64,000 nucleotides of DNA, from the NCBI GenBank assembly GCA_900320045.1, contig ONQT01000005.1:1-64000 (forward strand). Direction: 5' to 3'. A model generated the notes under the pieces. That model had not been told where the DNA came from. It saw only the letters and a program-made list of their open reading frames with translations, and made no database searches. Of this stretch, positions 49,810-57,794 are shown piece by piece; the first letter of the stretch is position 1, and each line of letters begins with the position of its first letter. This stretch comes from an uncultured Prevotellaceae bacterium. GTDB lineage: Bacteria > Bacteroidota > Bacteroidia > Bacteroidales > Bacteroidaceae. The position numbers were made by a program, and so were the translations under genes.

Positions 49810-52124
49810 TTCTTCTGCTTCTCAATGATAGCCATGCACTCTTCGTAAGTCAACTCAGCGACCTTGCTGTGCATATTCTTGGGCAAACGATAGTTCTTGC
49901 CGTCGTATGCTAGATAGGGACCATAGCGACCATTGAGCACTTCAAGCTTCAGGTCGTTGGTGAACATCTTCAGATGTTTCTGAGTATCCTGCTGGCGCTT
50001 CTCCTTAATAAGTTCTATAGCCTCATCGAGCGTGATGGTCATAGGATCGGCACCCTTGGGCAGTGATGTGTACTTCTTCTGATGCAACAGATAGGGACCG
50101 AAACGGCCAGTTCCTATCACGACAGGGCTCCCCTCATAATCGCCGACGGTACGCGGCAGCTTGAACAGTTCCAAAGCCTCCTCCAGCGACAGGTTTTCCA
50201 TGCTCTTGTCTGCTGGGAGCTGGGCGAACTGGGGCTTCTCGGTATCCTCAGCAGCACCAATCTGAACGACAGGGCCGAAACGGCCAATCTTGACAAAGAC
50301 GGGCTTACCGGTCTTGGGGTCATTACCCAACTGACGTTCACCGGCCTTACGCTCCTGACGGGCATTCATGGTCTTCTCAACGATAGGCTCAAATTTCTTA
50401 TAGAAGTTCTTGAGCATTCCCGTCCATTGCTCATCACCCTCGGCGATACGGTCGAAGTCCTGCTCTACCTTGGCCGTGAAGTTATAGTCCATAATGGTGG
50501 GGAAGTATTTCATCAGGAAGTCGTTGACGACAACACCAATATCGGTGGGCAACAGTTTGCCTTTCTCAGAGCCAACCACCTCTTTACGCTGTTTCTGAGT
50601 CACCACCTTACCCTTGAGGATATCTACGGTATAAGTACGCTCCTCACCTTTCTTGTCGCCCTTATGCACGTATTCACGCTGCTGGATAGTAGAGATAGTG
50701 GGAGCATAGGTAGAAGGACGACCAATGCCCAGTTCCTCAAGTTTGTGTACCAGCGAGGCCTCCGTAAAGCGCTGCGGCCCCTGACTGAAACGCTCTGTAG
50801 CCTGAATCTCACGGCGCGTCAGCTTCAGTCCTTTTTTCAGCGGCGGCAGAATGTGTCCTTCTTCATCCTGTGTATCATCGTCGTCTACCGACTCACGATA
50901 GACCTTTAGGAAACCGTCAAACTTGACGACCTCACCTTGAGCAACGAAAACAAGCTCCTGGCCAGCAGGCTGCTGTCCGTCGAGGCAAATCTCCACGGTA
51001 GTCTTCTCCAAAACGGCATCAGCCATCTGTGAAGCAATAGTACGCTTCCAAATCAGTTCGTAGAGTTTACGCTCCTGGGCAGTACCTTCTATCTCAGCAC
51101 GGTCCATATAGGTCGGACGAATGGCTTCGTGTGCCTCCTGAGCGCCCTTGCTACTGGTATGATACTGGCGTACCTTGCTGTACTCCTCGCCGTAGAGCTT
51201 CTTGATTTCCTCCTTGGAGGCATTGACACACAGTCCCGACAGATTGACAGAGTCGGTACGCATATAGGTTATCTGTCCGTGCTCATACAGATGCTGAGCC
51301 ACCATCATCGTTTGCGACACAGTGAATCCTAGCTTGCGGGCGGCCTCCTGCTGCAAGGTTGATGTAGTAAAGGGAGGTGCCGGCGTACGCCTCATGGGTT
51401 TTTTGCTAACACTGCTAACGACGAACGAAGCCTCCTTGCACTGTTCCAGCAACTGCTCCACCTCCTCATGGTTCTTGATGCGCTGGTTCAAAGTAGCCTT
51501 TACCTCCGTCTGCGAACCATCAGCGTTCGTCAGGGCAAAGATAGCCGACAGGCTATAGTAGGACTCACTCTGGAAGTTCTGTATCTCGCGCTCGCGTTCA
51601 ACTATTAGTCTGACAGCAACACTCTGTACACGACCGGCAGAGAGCGCAGGCTTCACCTTGCGCCATAGCACAGGTGACAACTTAAAGCCTACCAAGCGGT
51701 CGAGTACTCGACGAGCCTGCTGGGCATTCACCAAATTCATATCCAGATGGCGGGGAGTCTCAATAGCCTTCAGGATGGCAGGCTTGGTGATTTCGTGAAA
51801 CACAATACGGTTGGTCTTTGCTTCATCCAAGCCCAATACTTCGCACAAATGCCATGAGATAGCCTCTCCCTCACGGTCTTCATCGGATGCAAGCCATATC
51901 TTCTCAGCCTTCTTTGCCTGAGCCTTCAGTTCCTTAACCACCTTCTCCTTGTCTTCAGGAATTTCGTACTCTGGTTCCAACGACTTCTCGTCGATACTCA
52001 TTTCCTTCTTCTTCAGGTCACGGATGTGGCCGTAGCTTGACATCACTTTGTAGTCGCTACCCAAAAACTTCTCAATAGTCTTGGCCTTGGCAGGCGACTC
52101 TACAATCACCAAATTCTTTTGCAT
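49806..52124 (-). CDS. topA: DNA topoisomerase I
   Basis: A 772-residue type IA topoisomerase that relaxes negative supercoils. The Toprim domain (VIVESPAKAKTIEKFLG; LASDEDREGEAISWHL) is followed by the active-site Tyr in ITYMRTDSVNLS near residue 287. The C-terminal part has basic repeats (KPVFVKIGRFGPVVQIG, VIGTGRFGPYLLHQKKY, VLNGRYGPYLAYDGKNYRLPK) without zinc cysteines, normal for Bacteroidetes. First gene of topA-aroK-speA-argB. Confidence 0.97.
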   Translation of the reverse strand: MQKNLVIVESPAKAKTIEKFLGSDYKVMSSYGHIRDLKKKEMSIDEKSLEPEYEIPEDKEKVVKELKAQAKKAEKIWLASDEDREGEAISWHLCEVLGLDEAKTNRIVFHEITKPAILKAIETPRHLDMNLVNAQQARRVLDRLVGFKLSPVLWRKVKPALSAGRVQSVAVRLIVEREREIQNFQSESYYSLSAIFALTNADGSQTEVKATLNQRIKNHEEVEQLLEQCKEASFVVSSVSKKPMRRTPAPPFTTSTLQQEAARKLGFTVSQTMMVAQHLYEHGQITYMRTDSVNLSGLCVNASKEEIKKLYGEEYSKVRQYHTSSKGAQEAHEAIRPTYMDRAEIEGTAQERKLYELIWKRTIASQMADAVLEKTTVEICLDGQQPAGQELVFVAQGEVVKFDGFLKVYRESVDDDDTQDEEGHILPPLKKGLKLTRREIQATERFSQGPQRFTEASLVHKLEELGIGRPSTYAPTISTIQQREYVHKGDKKGEERTYTVDILKGKVVTQKQRKEVVGSEKGKLLPTDIGVVVNDFLMKYFPTIMDYNFTAKVEQDFDRIAEGDEQWTGMLKNFYKKFEPIVEKTMNARQERKAGERQLGNDPKTGKPVFVKIGRFGPVVQIGAAEDTEKPQFAQLPADKSMENLSLEEALELFKLPRTVGDYEGSPVVIGTGRFGPYLLHQKKYTSLPKGADPMTITLDEAIELIKEKRQQDTQKHLKMFTNDLKLEVLNGRYGPYLAYDGKNYRLPKNMHSKVAELTYEECMAIIEKQKK

Positions 52125-52165
52125 ATCTCGTTATCTTTTAATTCTCATTCGAGTAATTCGGGCTG

Positions 52166-52173
52166 CAAAAGTA
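52166..52173 (-). promoter_or_regulatory. Promoter -7 box of the topA operon
   Basis: The minus strand reads TACTTTTG, about 41 bp before topA. No exact -33 element. Confidence 0.5.
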
Positions 52174-52265
52174 GGCAAAAGTTTTGGTTACACCTTATAT
52201 ATATAGTAGTTTTTTTATTTTCTTAACGTTTGACGGAAGAATCATTCGACATTTTACTGTTTTGC

Positions 52266-52296
52266 TTGCAAAGTTAGAAAAAGTTTCGTATCTTTG
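52266..52296 (+). promoter_or_regulatory. Promoter of the esterase gene at 52320
   Basis: TTG (52266-52268), a 20-nt spacer and TATCTTTG (52289-52296). Confidence 0.6.
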
Positions 52297-52319
52297 CATG
52301 CATGAACGCAAAAAGAAGT

Positions 52320-53135
52320 ATGAAACAAGTATTGACATTCCTCCTCTTATCCGTATTTACCATGGTTTCCGCCCAGAAGCCCATGGAGATGAACTTGTGG
52401 CCCAATGGTCCCAAAACCAGTAATGGCGATCCGGAAGACCTGGCCAAAGTATGGGTTTATCTGCCTAACGAAAAACTTGCAACAGGACGTGCTGTGGTAT
52501 GTTGCCCTGGAGGTGGCTACCAGCATCTGGCCATGAATCACGAAGGACACGACTGGGCACCATTCTTCAATGGACAGGGAATAGCCCTCATCGTGGTAAA
52601 GTACCGTATGCCTCATGGTGTATACCAGGTTCCAGCCGAGGATGCTGAAGAAGCCATCAAGCTGGTGCGCCGCAACGCTCAGGAATGGCACATCAAGCCG
52701 GACGACATCGGTATTATGGGCTTTTCAGCCGGCGGCCACTTGGCTTCCACCGTTGCCACACACGCCACAGGACATGCGTCTCCCAACTTCCAGATATTAT
52801 TCTATCCTGTTGTCTCCATGGAACAGGGCATCACGCATCAGGGTTCCCGAGACAACCTTTTAGGCAAGAAGCCCAAACGTAAATTGGTGAATGAATACTG
52901 CAATGAGCAGCATATCAAGAAGCACACGCCACGGGCTTTCATTGCATTGGCTGGCGACGACCGCTCCGTTCCTCCCATGAACAGTCTGAATTATTACGAA
53001 GAGCTGCTGGTCAACAAAGTTCCTGCTACCATGCATATCTACCCGACAGGTGGCCATGGTTTTGGCATCCGCCAGTCATTCCGTTATCATTTCGAAATGA
53101 TGCTAGAACTGAAGGCGTGGCTGAATAGCTTCTAA
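52320..53135 (+). CDS. Exported alpha/beta hydrolase, esterase-like
   Basis: The 271-residue form starting MKQVLTFLLLSVFTMVSAQ has a clean signal peptide; an ATG six codons upstream (52302) is also in frame and lies right at the predicted transcription start. The alpha/beta-hydrolase core shows the oxyanion motif CCPGGGYQHLA, the nucleophile elbow GFSAGGHLAS, and the acid and His in AGDDRSVPP and GGHGFGIR. It fits the carbohydrate/xylan esterase-like group (BD-FAE, acetyl-xylan-esterase-like) of Bacteroidetes. Substrate not determined. Confidence 0.87.
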   Translation: MKQVLTFLLLSVFTMVSAQKPMEMNLWPNGPKTSNGDPEDLAKVWVYLPNEKLATGRAVVCCPGGGYQHLAMNHEGHDWAPFFNGQGIALIVVKYRMPHGVYQVPAEDAEEAIKLVRRNAQEWHIKPDDIGIMGFSAGGHLASTVATHATGHASPNFQILFYPVVSMEQGITHQGSRDNLLGKKPKRKLVNEYCNEQHIKKHTPRAFIALAGDDRSVPPMNSLNYYEELLVNKVPATMHIYPTGGHGFGIRQSFRYHFEMMLELKAWLNSF

Positions 53136-53139
53136 CCGT

Positions 53140-53182
53140 CAACTATTGGCAATTAGCAAAAAGTCAATAGCAAACAGTCAAC
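53140..53182. repeat. Word repeat (gtcaatag/caattagc) after the esterase gene
   Basis: gtcaactattggcaattagcaaaaagtcaatag-type words with agtcaaca precede the terminator. Confidence 0.45.
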
Positions 53183-53217
53183 AAAAAAAGCGCTCCGTGG
53201 AGCGCCTTTTTTTGTTT
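53183..53217. terminator. Bidirectional terminator between esterase and fba
   Basis: The stem GCGCTCC-GT-GGAGCGC (53190-53205) is flanked by A7 and T7, so it can end both converging transcripts. Confidence 0.92.
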
Positions 53218-53229
53218 CTAATATTTGGA

Positions 53230-54237
53230 TTAGCACTGAGCGAGTTTGCCGTCAGAACCGAGCACATTCACAATCTTGTGGATGTACATCTTCTTCATGT
53301 TCTCACGAGCGGGCTTCAGGTACTGGCGAGGATCGAAGTGATCGGGATGCTCAGCGAAGTGCTTACGAACAGCAGCGGTCATTGCCAGACGAGAGTCTGA
53401 GTCGATGTTAATCTTGCAGACAGCGCTCTTGGCAGCCTCGCGGAGCTGCTCCTCGGGAATACCGACGGCGTCGGGCAGGTTGCCACCGTACTTGTTGATG
53501 GTGTCGACCTCTTCCTGAGGTACTGAAGAAGAGCCGTGGAGCACGATGGGGAATCCGGGGAGCTTCTTCTCAATCTCATGCAGCACGTCGAATGCCAAGG
53601 GAGGAGGAACCAGACGGCCGGTTTTCGGGTCGCGGGTGCACTGCTCGGGCTTGAACTTGTAAGCACCGTGAGAAGTTCCGATAGAGATAGCCAGTGAGTC
53701 GCAGCCGGTACGGGTAGCGAAGTCGATGACCTCCTCGGGCTTGGTGTAGTGAGACTCCTCAGCCTGCACCTCGTCCTCTACGCCAGCCAGCACACCCAGC
53801 TCAGCCTCAACGGTCACGTCGTACTGGTGAGCATACTCAACGACTTTCTTGGTCAGGGCGATGTTGTCCTCATAAGGCAGTGAAGAACCGTCAATCATTA
53901 CGCTTGAGAAGCCCATGTCGATGCAGTCCTTGCAGAGCTCGAAGCTATCACCGTGGTCGAGGTGCAGCACAATCTCGGGATGAGCGCAACCCAGCTCCTT
54001 GGCATACTGAACGGCACCCTCTGCCATGTAGCGCAGAATGGTAGCGTTAGCATAGTTACGAGCACCCTTAGAAACCTGCATGATGACAGGTGACTTTGTC
54101 TCAACGGCAGCCTGAACGATAGCCTGCATCTGCTCCATTGTGTTGAAATTGAATGCGGGGATAGCATAGCCACCTGCTACGGCCTTCTTGAACATCTCGC
54201 GAGTGTTGACGAGACCTAAATCCTTGTAATTTACCAT
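53230..54237 (-). CDS. fba: Class II fructose-bisphosphate aldolase
   Basis: A 335-residue zinc aldolase of glycolysis and gluconeogenesis. Motifs: GGYAIPAFNFNTMEQMQAIVQAA, zinc-binding HLDHGDSFELCKDC, SVMIDGSSLPYEDN, EAELGVLAGVEDEV, and IVLHGSSSVPQEEVDTINKYGG. Length fits the long class II form of Bacteroidetes. It has its own strong promoter. Confidence 0.96.
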   Translation of the reverse strand: MVNYKDLGLVNTREMFKKAVAGGYAIPAFNFNTMEQMQAIVQAAVETKSPVIMQVSKGARNYANATILRYMAEGAVQYAKELGCAHPEIVLHLDHGDSFELCKDCIDMGFSSVMIDGSSLPYEDNIALTKKVVEYAHQYDVTVEAELGVLAGVEDEVQAEESHYTKPEEVIDFATRTGCDSLAISIGTSHGAYKFKPEQCTRDPKTGRLVPPPLAFDVLHEIEKKLPGFPIVLHGSSSVPQEEVDTINKYGGNLPDAVGIPEEQLREAAKSAVCKINIDSDSRLAMTAAVRKHFAEHPDHFDPRQYLKPARENMKKMYIHKIVNVLGSDGKLAQC

Positions 54238-54278
54238 AATTGTTGTATATTTAAGTTAGATAATGTAGAATCTGACGG

Positions 54279-54309
54279 CAAAGTTAATAAAATTCTTTGG
54301 AACGACAAA
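54279..54309 (-). promoter_or_regulatory. Promoter of fba
   Basis: The minus strand has TTTG (54306-54309), a 19-nt spacer and TAACTTTG (54279-54286). The leader is about 40 nt. Confidence 0.75.
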
Positions 54310-54380
54310 AAGAAAAAGGCACGGATTGTACAGATTTCACGGATTTTAAATATTCTCCGCTTGTTCTGCACCATCCGTGC
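54306..54380 (-). terminator. Probable terminator after the aquaporin gene, made of cacggatt words
   Basis: GCACGGAT (54319-54326) and ATCCGTGC (54373-54380) pair over a 46-nt loop, and on the minus strand the second arm is followed by CTTTTTCTTTTTG. The loop side holds another cacggatttt (54339), a word-repeat spacer. It overlaps the fba -33 box. Confidence 0.5.
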
Positions 54381-54423
54381 ATGGGGTTTTGCCAACTATG
54401 TATGGCAAATCGGTCTGTTTTGA

Positions 54424-55101
54424 TTACTTTTCTTCGGTATCAATCAGTTTCCAAACGCAAGCAGCCAGTGCGCCGCCGACGAAAGGACCTACAATGAATA
54501 CCCAGAGCTGGCTCAGTGCCTTACCACCCTCAAAGAGAGCGGGACCGATGGAGCGGGCAGGGTTCACGGAAGTACCGGTATAGTGAATGCCCACCAGGTG
54601 AATCAGAATCAGAGCCAAACCGATGGCCAGACCGGCAAAGTTGTTGGTAGCACCGTTAGTCTTGGCCGTAGCGCCCAGCACTACGAGGACAAAGATGAAG
54701 GTAAGGACAATCTCAGCTACGAGACCGTTAACGACATTCTCGGAAGCACAGGCATTGGCACCGGTTGTTGTTCCTTCAGCCAGACCAGGATCCAGGCTAA
54801 CGAGCAATGCTAACAATGCTGCAGCGATGATGGCACCAATCACCTGGAATACCATATACATTCCACAGTCCTTGGCATTCATGCGACCACTCATCCACAC
54901 ACCCAGAGTGATGGCGGGATTGATGTGGCAACCGGAGATACCGCCAATCGTGTAAGCCATAGCAACGACGGCAAGACCGAAGGCGATAGCTGTACCCACG
55001 ACAGAGGCCACATCAACGCCACAATTCAAACTCACGGCAGCGCCGCATCCTAAGAACGTCAGCACAAACGTTCCAACCATTTCTGCTAAATACTTTTTCA
55101 T
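54424..55101 (-). CDS. aqpZ: Aquaporin (MIP family, AqpZ-like)
   Basis: A 225-residue inner-membrane channel with six hydrophobic segments and the two NPA motifs, HINPAITLGVW and TSVNPARSIGPALFEGG. The selectivity filter appears to be of the water type (His in LVGIHYTGTSVNPAR and Arg after the second NPA). Residues around ANACASENVVNG form a loop with one cysteine. Its promoter diverges from the fusion-esterase gene. Confidence 0.93.
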   Translation of the reverse strand: MKKYLAEMVGTFVLTFLGCGAAVSLNCGVDVASVVGTAIAFGLAVVAMAYTIGGISGCHINPAITLGVWMSGRMNAKDCGMYMVFQVIGAIIAAALLALLVSLDPGLAEGTTTGANACASENVVNGLVAEIVLTFIFVLVVLGATAKTNGATNNFAGLAIGLALILIHLVGIHYTGTSVNPARSIGPALFEGGKALSQLWVFIVGPFVGGALAACVWKLIDTEEK

Positions 55102-55143
55102 AACGTTGTTATTTTAATAGGTTAAAATACTATTATCTGAACG

Positions 55144-55175
55144 CAAAAGTAAGCAAAATATTTGATATTTGCAAG
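55144..55175 (-). promoter_or_regulatory. Promoter of the aquaporin gene
   Basis: The minus strand has CTTG (55172-55175), about 20 nt, then TACTTTTG (55144-55151). Confidence 0.5.
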
Positions 55176-55207
55176 GAAAACACTCAAAAAGATGTCTTTG
55201 GACAAAA

Positions 55208-55242
55208 AATATCAATTATCAATTGCCAATTATCAATTATTT
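55208..55242. repeat. AT-rich word repeat (atcaattatc/caattgcc) at a promoter
   Basis: tatcaattatcaattgccaattatcaattat lies upstream of the fusion gene. The TTG in its middle (55223-55225) sits exactly 19 nt before the -7 box. Confidence 0.7.
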
Positions 55243-55252
55243 TGTACCTTTG
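55223..55252 (+). promoter_or_regulatory. Promoter of the YqiA-like fusion gene
   Basis: TTG (55223-55225, within a word repeat), a 19-nt spacer and TACCTTTG (55245-55252), ending 8 nt before the ATG. Confidence 0.65.
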
Positions 55253-55260
55253 CACTCACT

Positions 55261-56274
55261 ATGGAGAATCCTTACGTTAAACAATATCCGGAACTGATGG
55301 CTGGCAAGACTGTGCTCTACTGTCACGGCTTTGCCAGCAGCGGACAATCGGGGACTGTCACCCGACTGCGCACCGTGATGCCCGAGGCCAAGGTGATTGC
55401 CCCTGACCTACCCGTGCATCCCGAAGAGGCCATCGCCCTGCTGCACGACATCTGCGAAAAGGAACATCCCGACCTCATCATCGGTACTTCGATGGGCGGC
55501 ATGTATGCTGAGCAGCTCTATGGCTACGACCGCATCTGCGTGAACCCTGCCTTAGAGATGGGCGAAACGATGAAGGCGCACGGAATGACAGGTACACAGC
55601 AATTCCAGAACCCCCGCTTGGATGGTGTTCAGGAGTTTTATGTAGACAAGGCACTCATCAAGGAATACAAGGAGCGCTCGGAGCATCGCTTCGAGGGGGT
55701 AACGGACGAGGAGCGCCAACGGGTCTTCGGCTTGTTCGGCGATAATGACACGACCGTCAACACGTTCGACATGTTCCGTCAGGTCTATCCCCAGGCTATC
55801 CACTTTCACGGCGAGCACCGCATGAACGACCAGTCGTTCATGCATTCCGTAATTCCCGTCATTCGCTGGATAGACGACAAACAGGAAAAGCGCGAGCGTC
55901 CTATAATATATATAGGTATAGAAACCATGACGGATCGCTATCAGCACCCCACAGCTTCTGTACAGAAGGCAGTACGCATGCTGATTGAGGATTATCAGGT
56001 GTACTTTGTCTGCCCAACGGAGAACCGTTGGGAACGATGGAAGAACGCCGGAGAACCAACGGAGAACTGTTGGGGACAGTGGTTGGAGGAATACATCAAC
56101 GTGCCGGCCTGGCACCACACGGTCTATACTGAGCGTCGCGACCTGCTGTATGGCGACTTTCTGATAGCTCGTCAGAAAGAGGGCGACCCGATGGCAACCT
56201 TTCTGGAATACGGGTCGGACACTTTTAAGACGTGGGACGACATCATCGTGTTCTTTGAGAGACTGAAAAGTTAA
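55261..56274 (+). CDS. YqiA/YcfP-like esterase fused to a 5'-nucleotidase-like C-terminal part
   Basis: The 337-residue form starts at MENPYVKQYPELM, right after the promoter. Residues about 15-200 are a small alpha/beta hydrolase of the YqiA type (VLYCHGFASSGQSGTV, the elbow GTSMGGMYA, FGDNDTTVNTF, then GEHRMNDQSF with a candidate His). From about 215 the sequence (IYIGIETMTDRY, VYFVCPTEN, HHTVYTERRDLLYGDFLIARQ, FLEYGSDTFKTWDDIIVFF) resembles the end of HAD 5'-nucleotidases of the NT5C type. The DxD catalytic start is missing, so this part may only bind. Residues 251-271 hold a duplicated PTENxW encoded by palindromic repeats. Confidence 0.78.
   Translation: MENPYVKQYPELMAGKTVLYCHGFASSGQSGTVTRLRTVMPEAKVIAPDLPVHPEEAIALLHDICEKEHPDLIIGTSMGGMYAEQLYGYDRICVNPALEMGETMKAHGMTGTQQFQNPRLDGVQEFYVDKALIKEYKERSEHRFEGVTDEERQRVFGLFGDNDTTVNTFDMFRQVYPQAIHFHGEHRMNDQSFMHSVIPVIRWIDDKQEKRERPIIYIGIETMTDRYQHPTASVQKAVRMLIEDYQVYFVCPTENRWERWKNAGEPTENCWGQWLEEYINVPAWHHTVYTERRDLLYGDFLIARQKEGDPMATFLEYGSDTFKTWDDIIVFFERLKS
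56014..56073. repeat. Palindromic repeat pair inside the fusion gene
   Basis: CCAACGGAGAACCGTTGG (56014-56031) and a one-mismatch copy (56056-56073) lie 42 bp apart, i.e. two 21-bp steps. Each has 7-bp inverted arms around AGAA. They encode PTENRW and PTENCW. Confidence 0.85.
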
Positions 56275-56318
56275 TGAAGTTAGAGAAGTTAGAGAAGTTA
56301 GAGAAGTTAAAGGAATTA
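56275..56318. repeat. gaagttaga word repeat before ispG
   Basis: Four tandem copies of the 10-bp unit agaagttaga (tgaagttag, agaagttag x3, then agaagttaaagg) fill the 48-bp gap. Confidence 0.85.
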
Positions 56319-56322
56319 AGAT

Positions 56323-57714
56323 ATGAGTTACAATCGCAGAAAGACAACTGTCACACAAGTAGGCAATATCGCCATTGGCGGTGAGAACCCCATCCGCATT
56401 CAGTCGATGGCCACCGTTGACACGAACGACACCGAAGGATGCGTGGCCCAGGCCAAACGCATCATTGATGCCGGTGGCGAACTGGTACGTTTTACTACTC
56501 AGGGCACTCGTGAAGCAGAGAACATGAAGAACATCTCGGCACGACTGAAGGCCGACGGCTACAAGACGCCCTTGGTTGCCGACGTTCACTTTACGGCACA
56601 TACGGCCGACGTGGCAGCACAGTACTGCGAAAAGGTTCGTATCAATCCCGGCAACTACGTCGACCCGGGTCGTACCTTCAAGCACTTGGAGTACACGGAC
56701 GAGGAATATGCCGACGAGCTGAAGAAGATTGAGGCGAAGCTGGTGCCCTTCCTCAACATCTGCAAGGAGCACCATACAGCCATTCGAATCGGTGTCAACC
56801 ACGGCTCGCTATCCGATCGCATCATGTCGCGCTACGGCGACACACCAGAGGGTATTGTAGAGAGCTGCATGGAGTTTCTGCGCATCTGTCGCCGCGAGCA
56901 GTTCAACGACATTGTCATCAGTATCAAGGCTTCGAACACAGTGGTGATGGTAACGACGGTGCGTCTGCTGGTGAAGACCATGGATCAGGAGAATATGCAC
57001 TATCCGCTGCACCTCGGTGTGACGGAAGCCGGCGAAGGCGAAGACGGGCGCATCAAGTCGGCTGTCGGCATCGGTGCACTCCTAACAGAAGGCATTGGCG
57101 ACACCATCCGCGTGTCGCTGAGCGAAGAACCGGAGTGTGAGATTCCCGTCGCTCGCAAGTTGGTGGATATGATAGCAGAATGTGCCCAACTGCGTGCCGA
57201 GGCCGAAGCAAACATCAAGGACGACACCATCACATTGGCTCTGGATGCCCCCGATTGGGAAACATTCCAGCTGAAGGCGGCTATGGCCGTAGGAGCGCTG
57301 TTCATTGACCGCAAGGCCACGAAGCTGAAGATAGAGGTGAGAGGTCAGAAGTTAGAGGTAAGAGATGAGAAGTCGCTCACATCTCTGGCGGATGCCATCC
57401 TACAGGCTGCGCGCATCAAGTTCACCAAGACGGAATACATCTCCTGTCCCGGTTGCGGTCGCACCTTGTATAATCTACAGGAAACCATAGCAAAAATCAA
57501 GGCGGCCACCAGTCACTTAGTGGGTCTGAAGATAGGTATTATGGGTTGTATCGTCAACGGTCCCGGCGAAATGGCTGATGCCGACTACGGCTATGTCGGA
57601 GCAGGCCGCGGCAAGATTTCGCTCTACAAGCAAAAGGTCTGTATAGAGAAGAACATTCCCGAAGAGGAAGCAGTAGACAAGCTTCTTGAACTCATCGAAA
57701 AAGACAGGAGATAG
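56323..57714 (+). CDS. ispG: 4-hydroxy-3-methylbut-2-enyl diphosphate synthase
   Basis: IspG (GcpE) makes HMBPP in the MEP isoprenoid pathway using a [4Fe-4S] cluster. The 463-residue product has the N-terminal TIM barrel (NPIRIQSMATVDTNDTEG, RINPGNYVDPGR, LHLGVTEAGEGEDGRIKSAVGIG) and the C-terminal cluster domain with CPGCGRTLYN near 375 and GIMGCIVNGPGEMADADYGYVG. The linker between them is about 95 residues: longer than in E. coli (~370 aa total) but much shorter than the extra central domain of the plant/Chlamydia/Bacteroides type (600+ aa). Residues 335-351 of the linker (KIEVRGQKLEVRDEKS) are encoded by a gaggtgagagg word array. Confidence 0.93.
   Translation: MSYNRRKTTVTQVGNIAIGGENPIRIQSMATVDTNDTEGCVAQAKRIIDAGGELVRFTTQGTREAENMKNISARLKADGYKTPLVADVHFTAHTADVAAQYCEKVRINPGNYVDPGRTFKHLEYTDEEYADELKKIEAKLVPFLNICKEHHTAIRIGVNHGSLSDRIMSRYGDTPEGIVESCMEFLRICRREQFNDIVISIKASNTVVMVTTVRLLVKTMDQENMHYPLHLGVTEAGEGEDGRIKSAVGIGALLTEGIGDTIRVSLSEEPECEIPVARKLVDMIAECAQLRAEAEANIKDDTITLALDAPDWETFQLKAAMAVGALFIDRKATKLKIEVRGQKLEVRDEKSLTSLADAILQAARIKFTKTEYISCPGCGRTLYNLQETIAKIKAATSHLVGLKIGIMGCIVNGPGEMADADYGYVGAGRGKISLYKQKVCIEKNIPEEEAVDKLLELIEKDRR
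57327..57374. repeat. In-frame gaggtgaga/agaagt word repeat inside ispG
   Basis: gatagaggtgagaggtcagaagttagaggtaagagatgagaagt-type words sit in frame just before the FeS domain. They match the inverted words in the alaS gap (5894-5926) and the gaagttaga words in ispG's own upstream gap. Confidence 0.85.
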
Positions 57715-57727
57715 GCTCTCGACAGCC

Positions 57728-57766
57728 GTCCGAACTATTCGGACGAGGTGTCCGGACTATTCGGAC
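57728..57766. repeat. Palindromic 22-bp repeat pair after ispG
   Basis: GTCCGAACTATTCGGAC (57728-57744) and GTCCGGACTATTCGGAC (57750-57766) start 22 bp apart. The first is a perfect inverted repeat (7-bp arms, CTA loop). Position between convergent genes allows a terminator role, but no T-run follows. Confidence 0.85.
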
Positions 57767-57794
57767 TGGAAGCGAGGAATAAGGTGTCCAAGTG

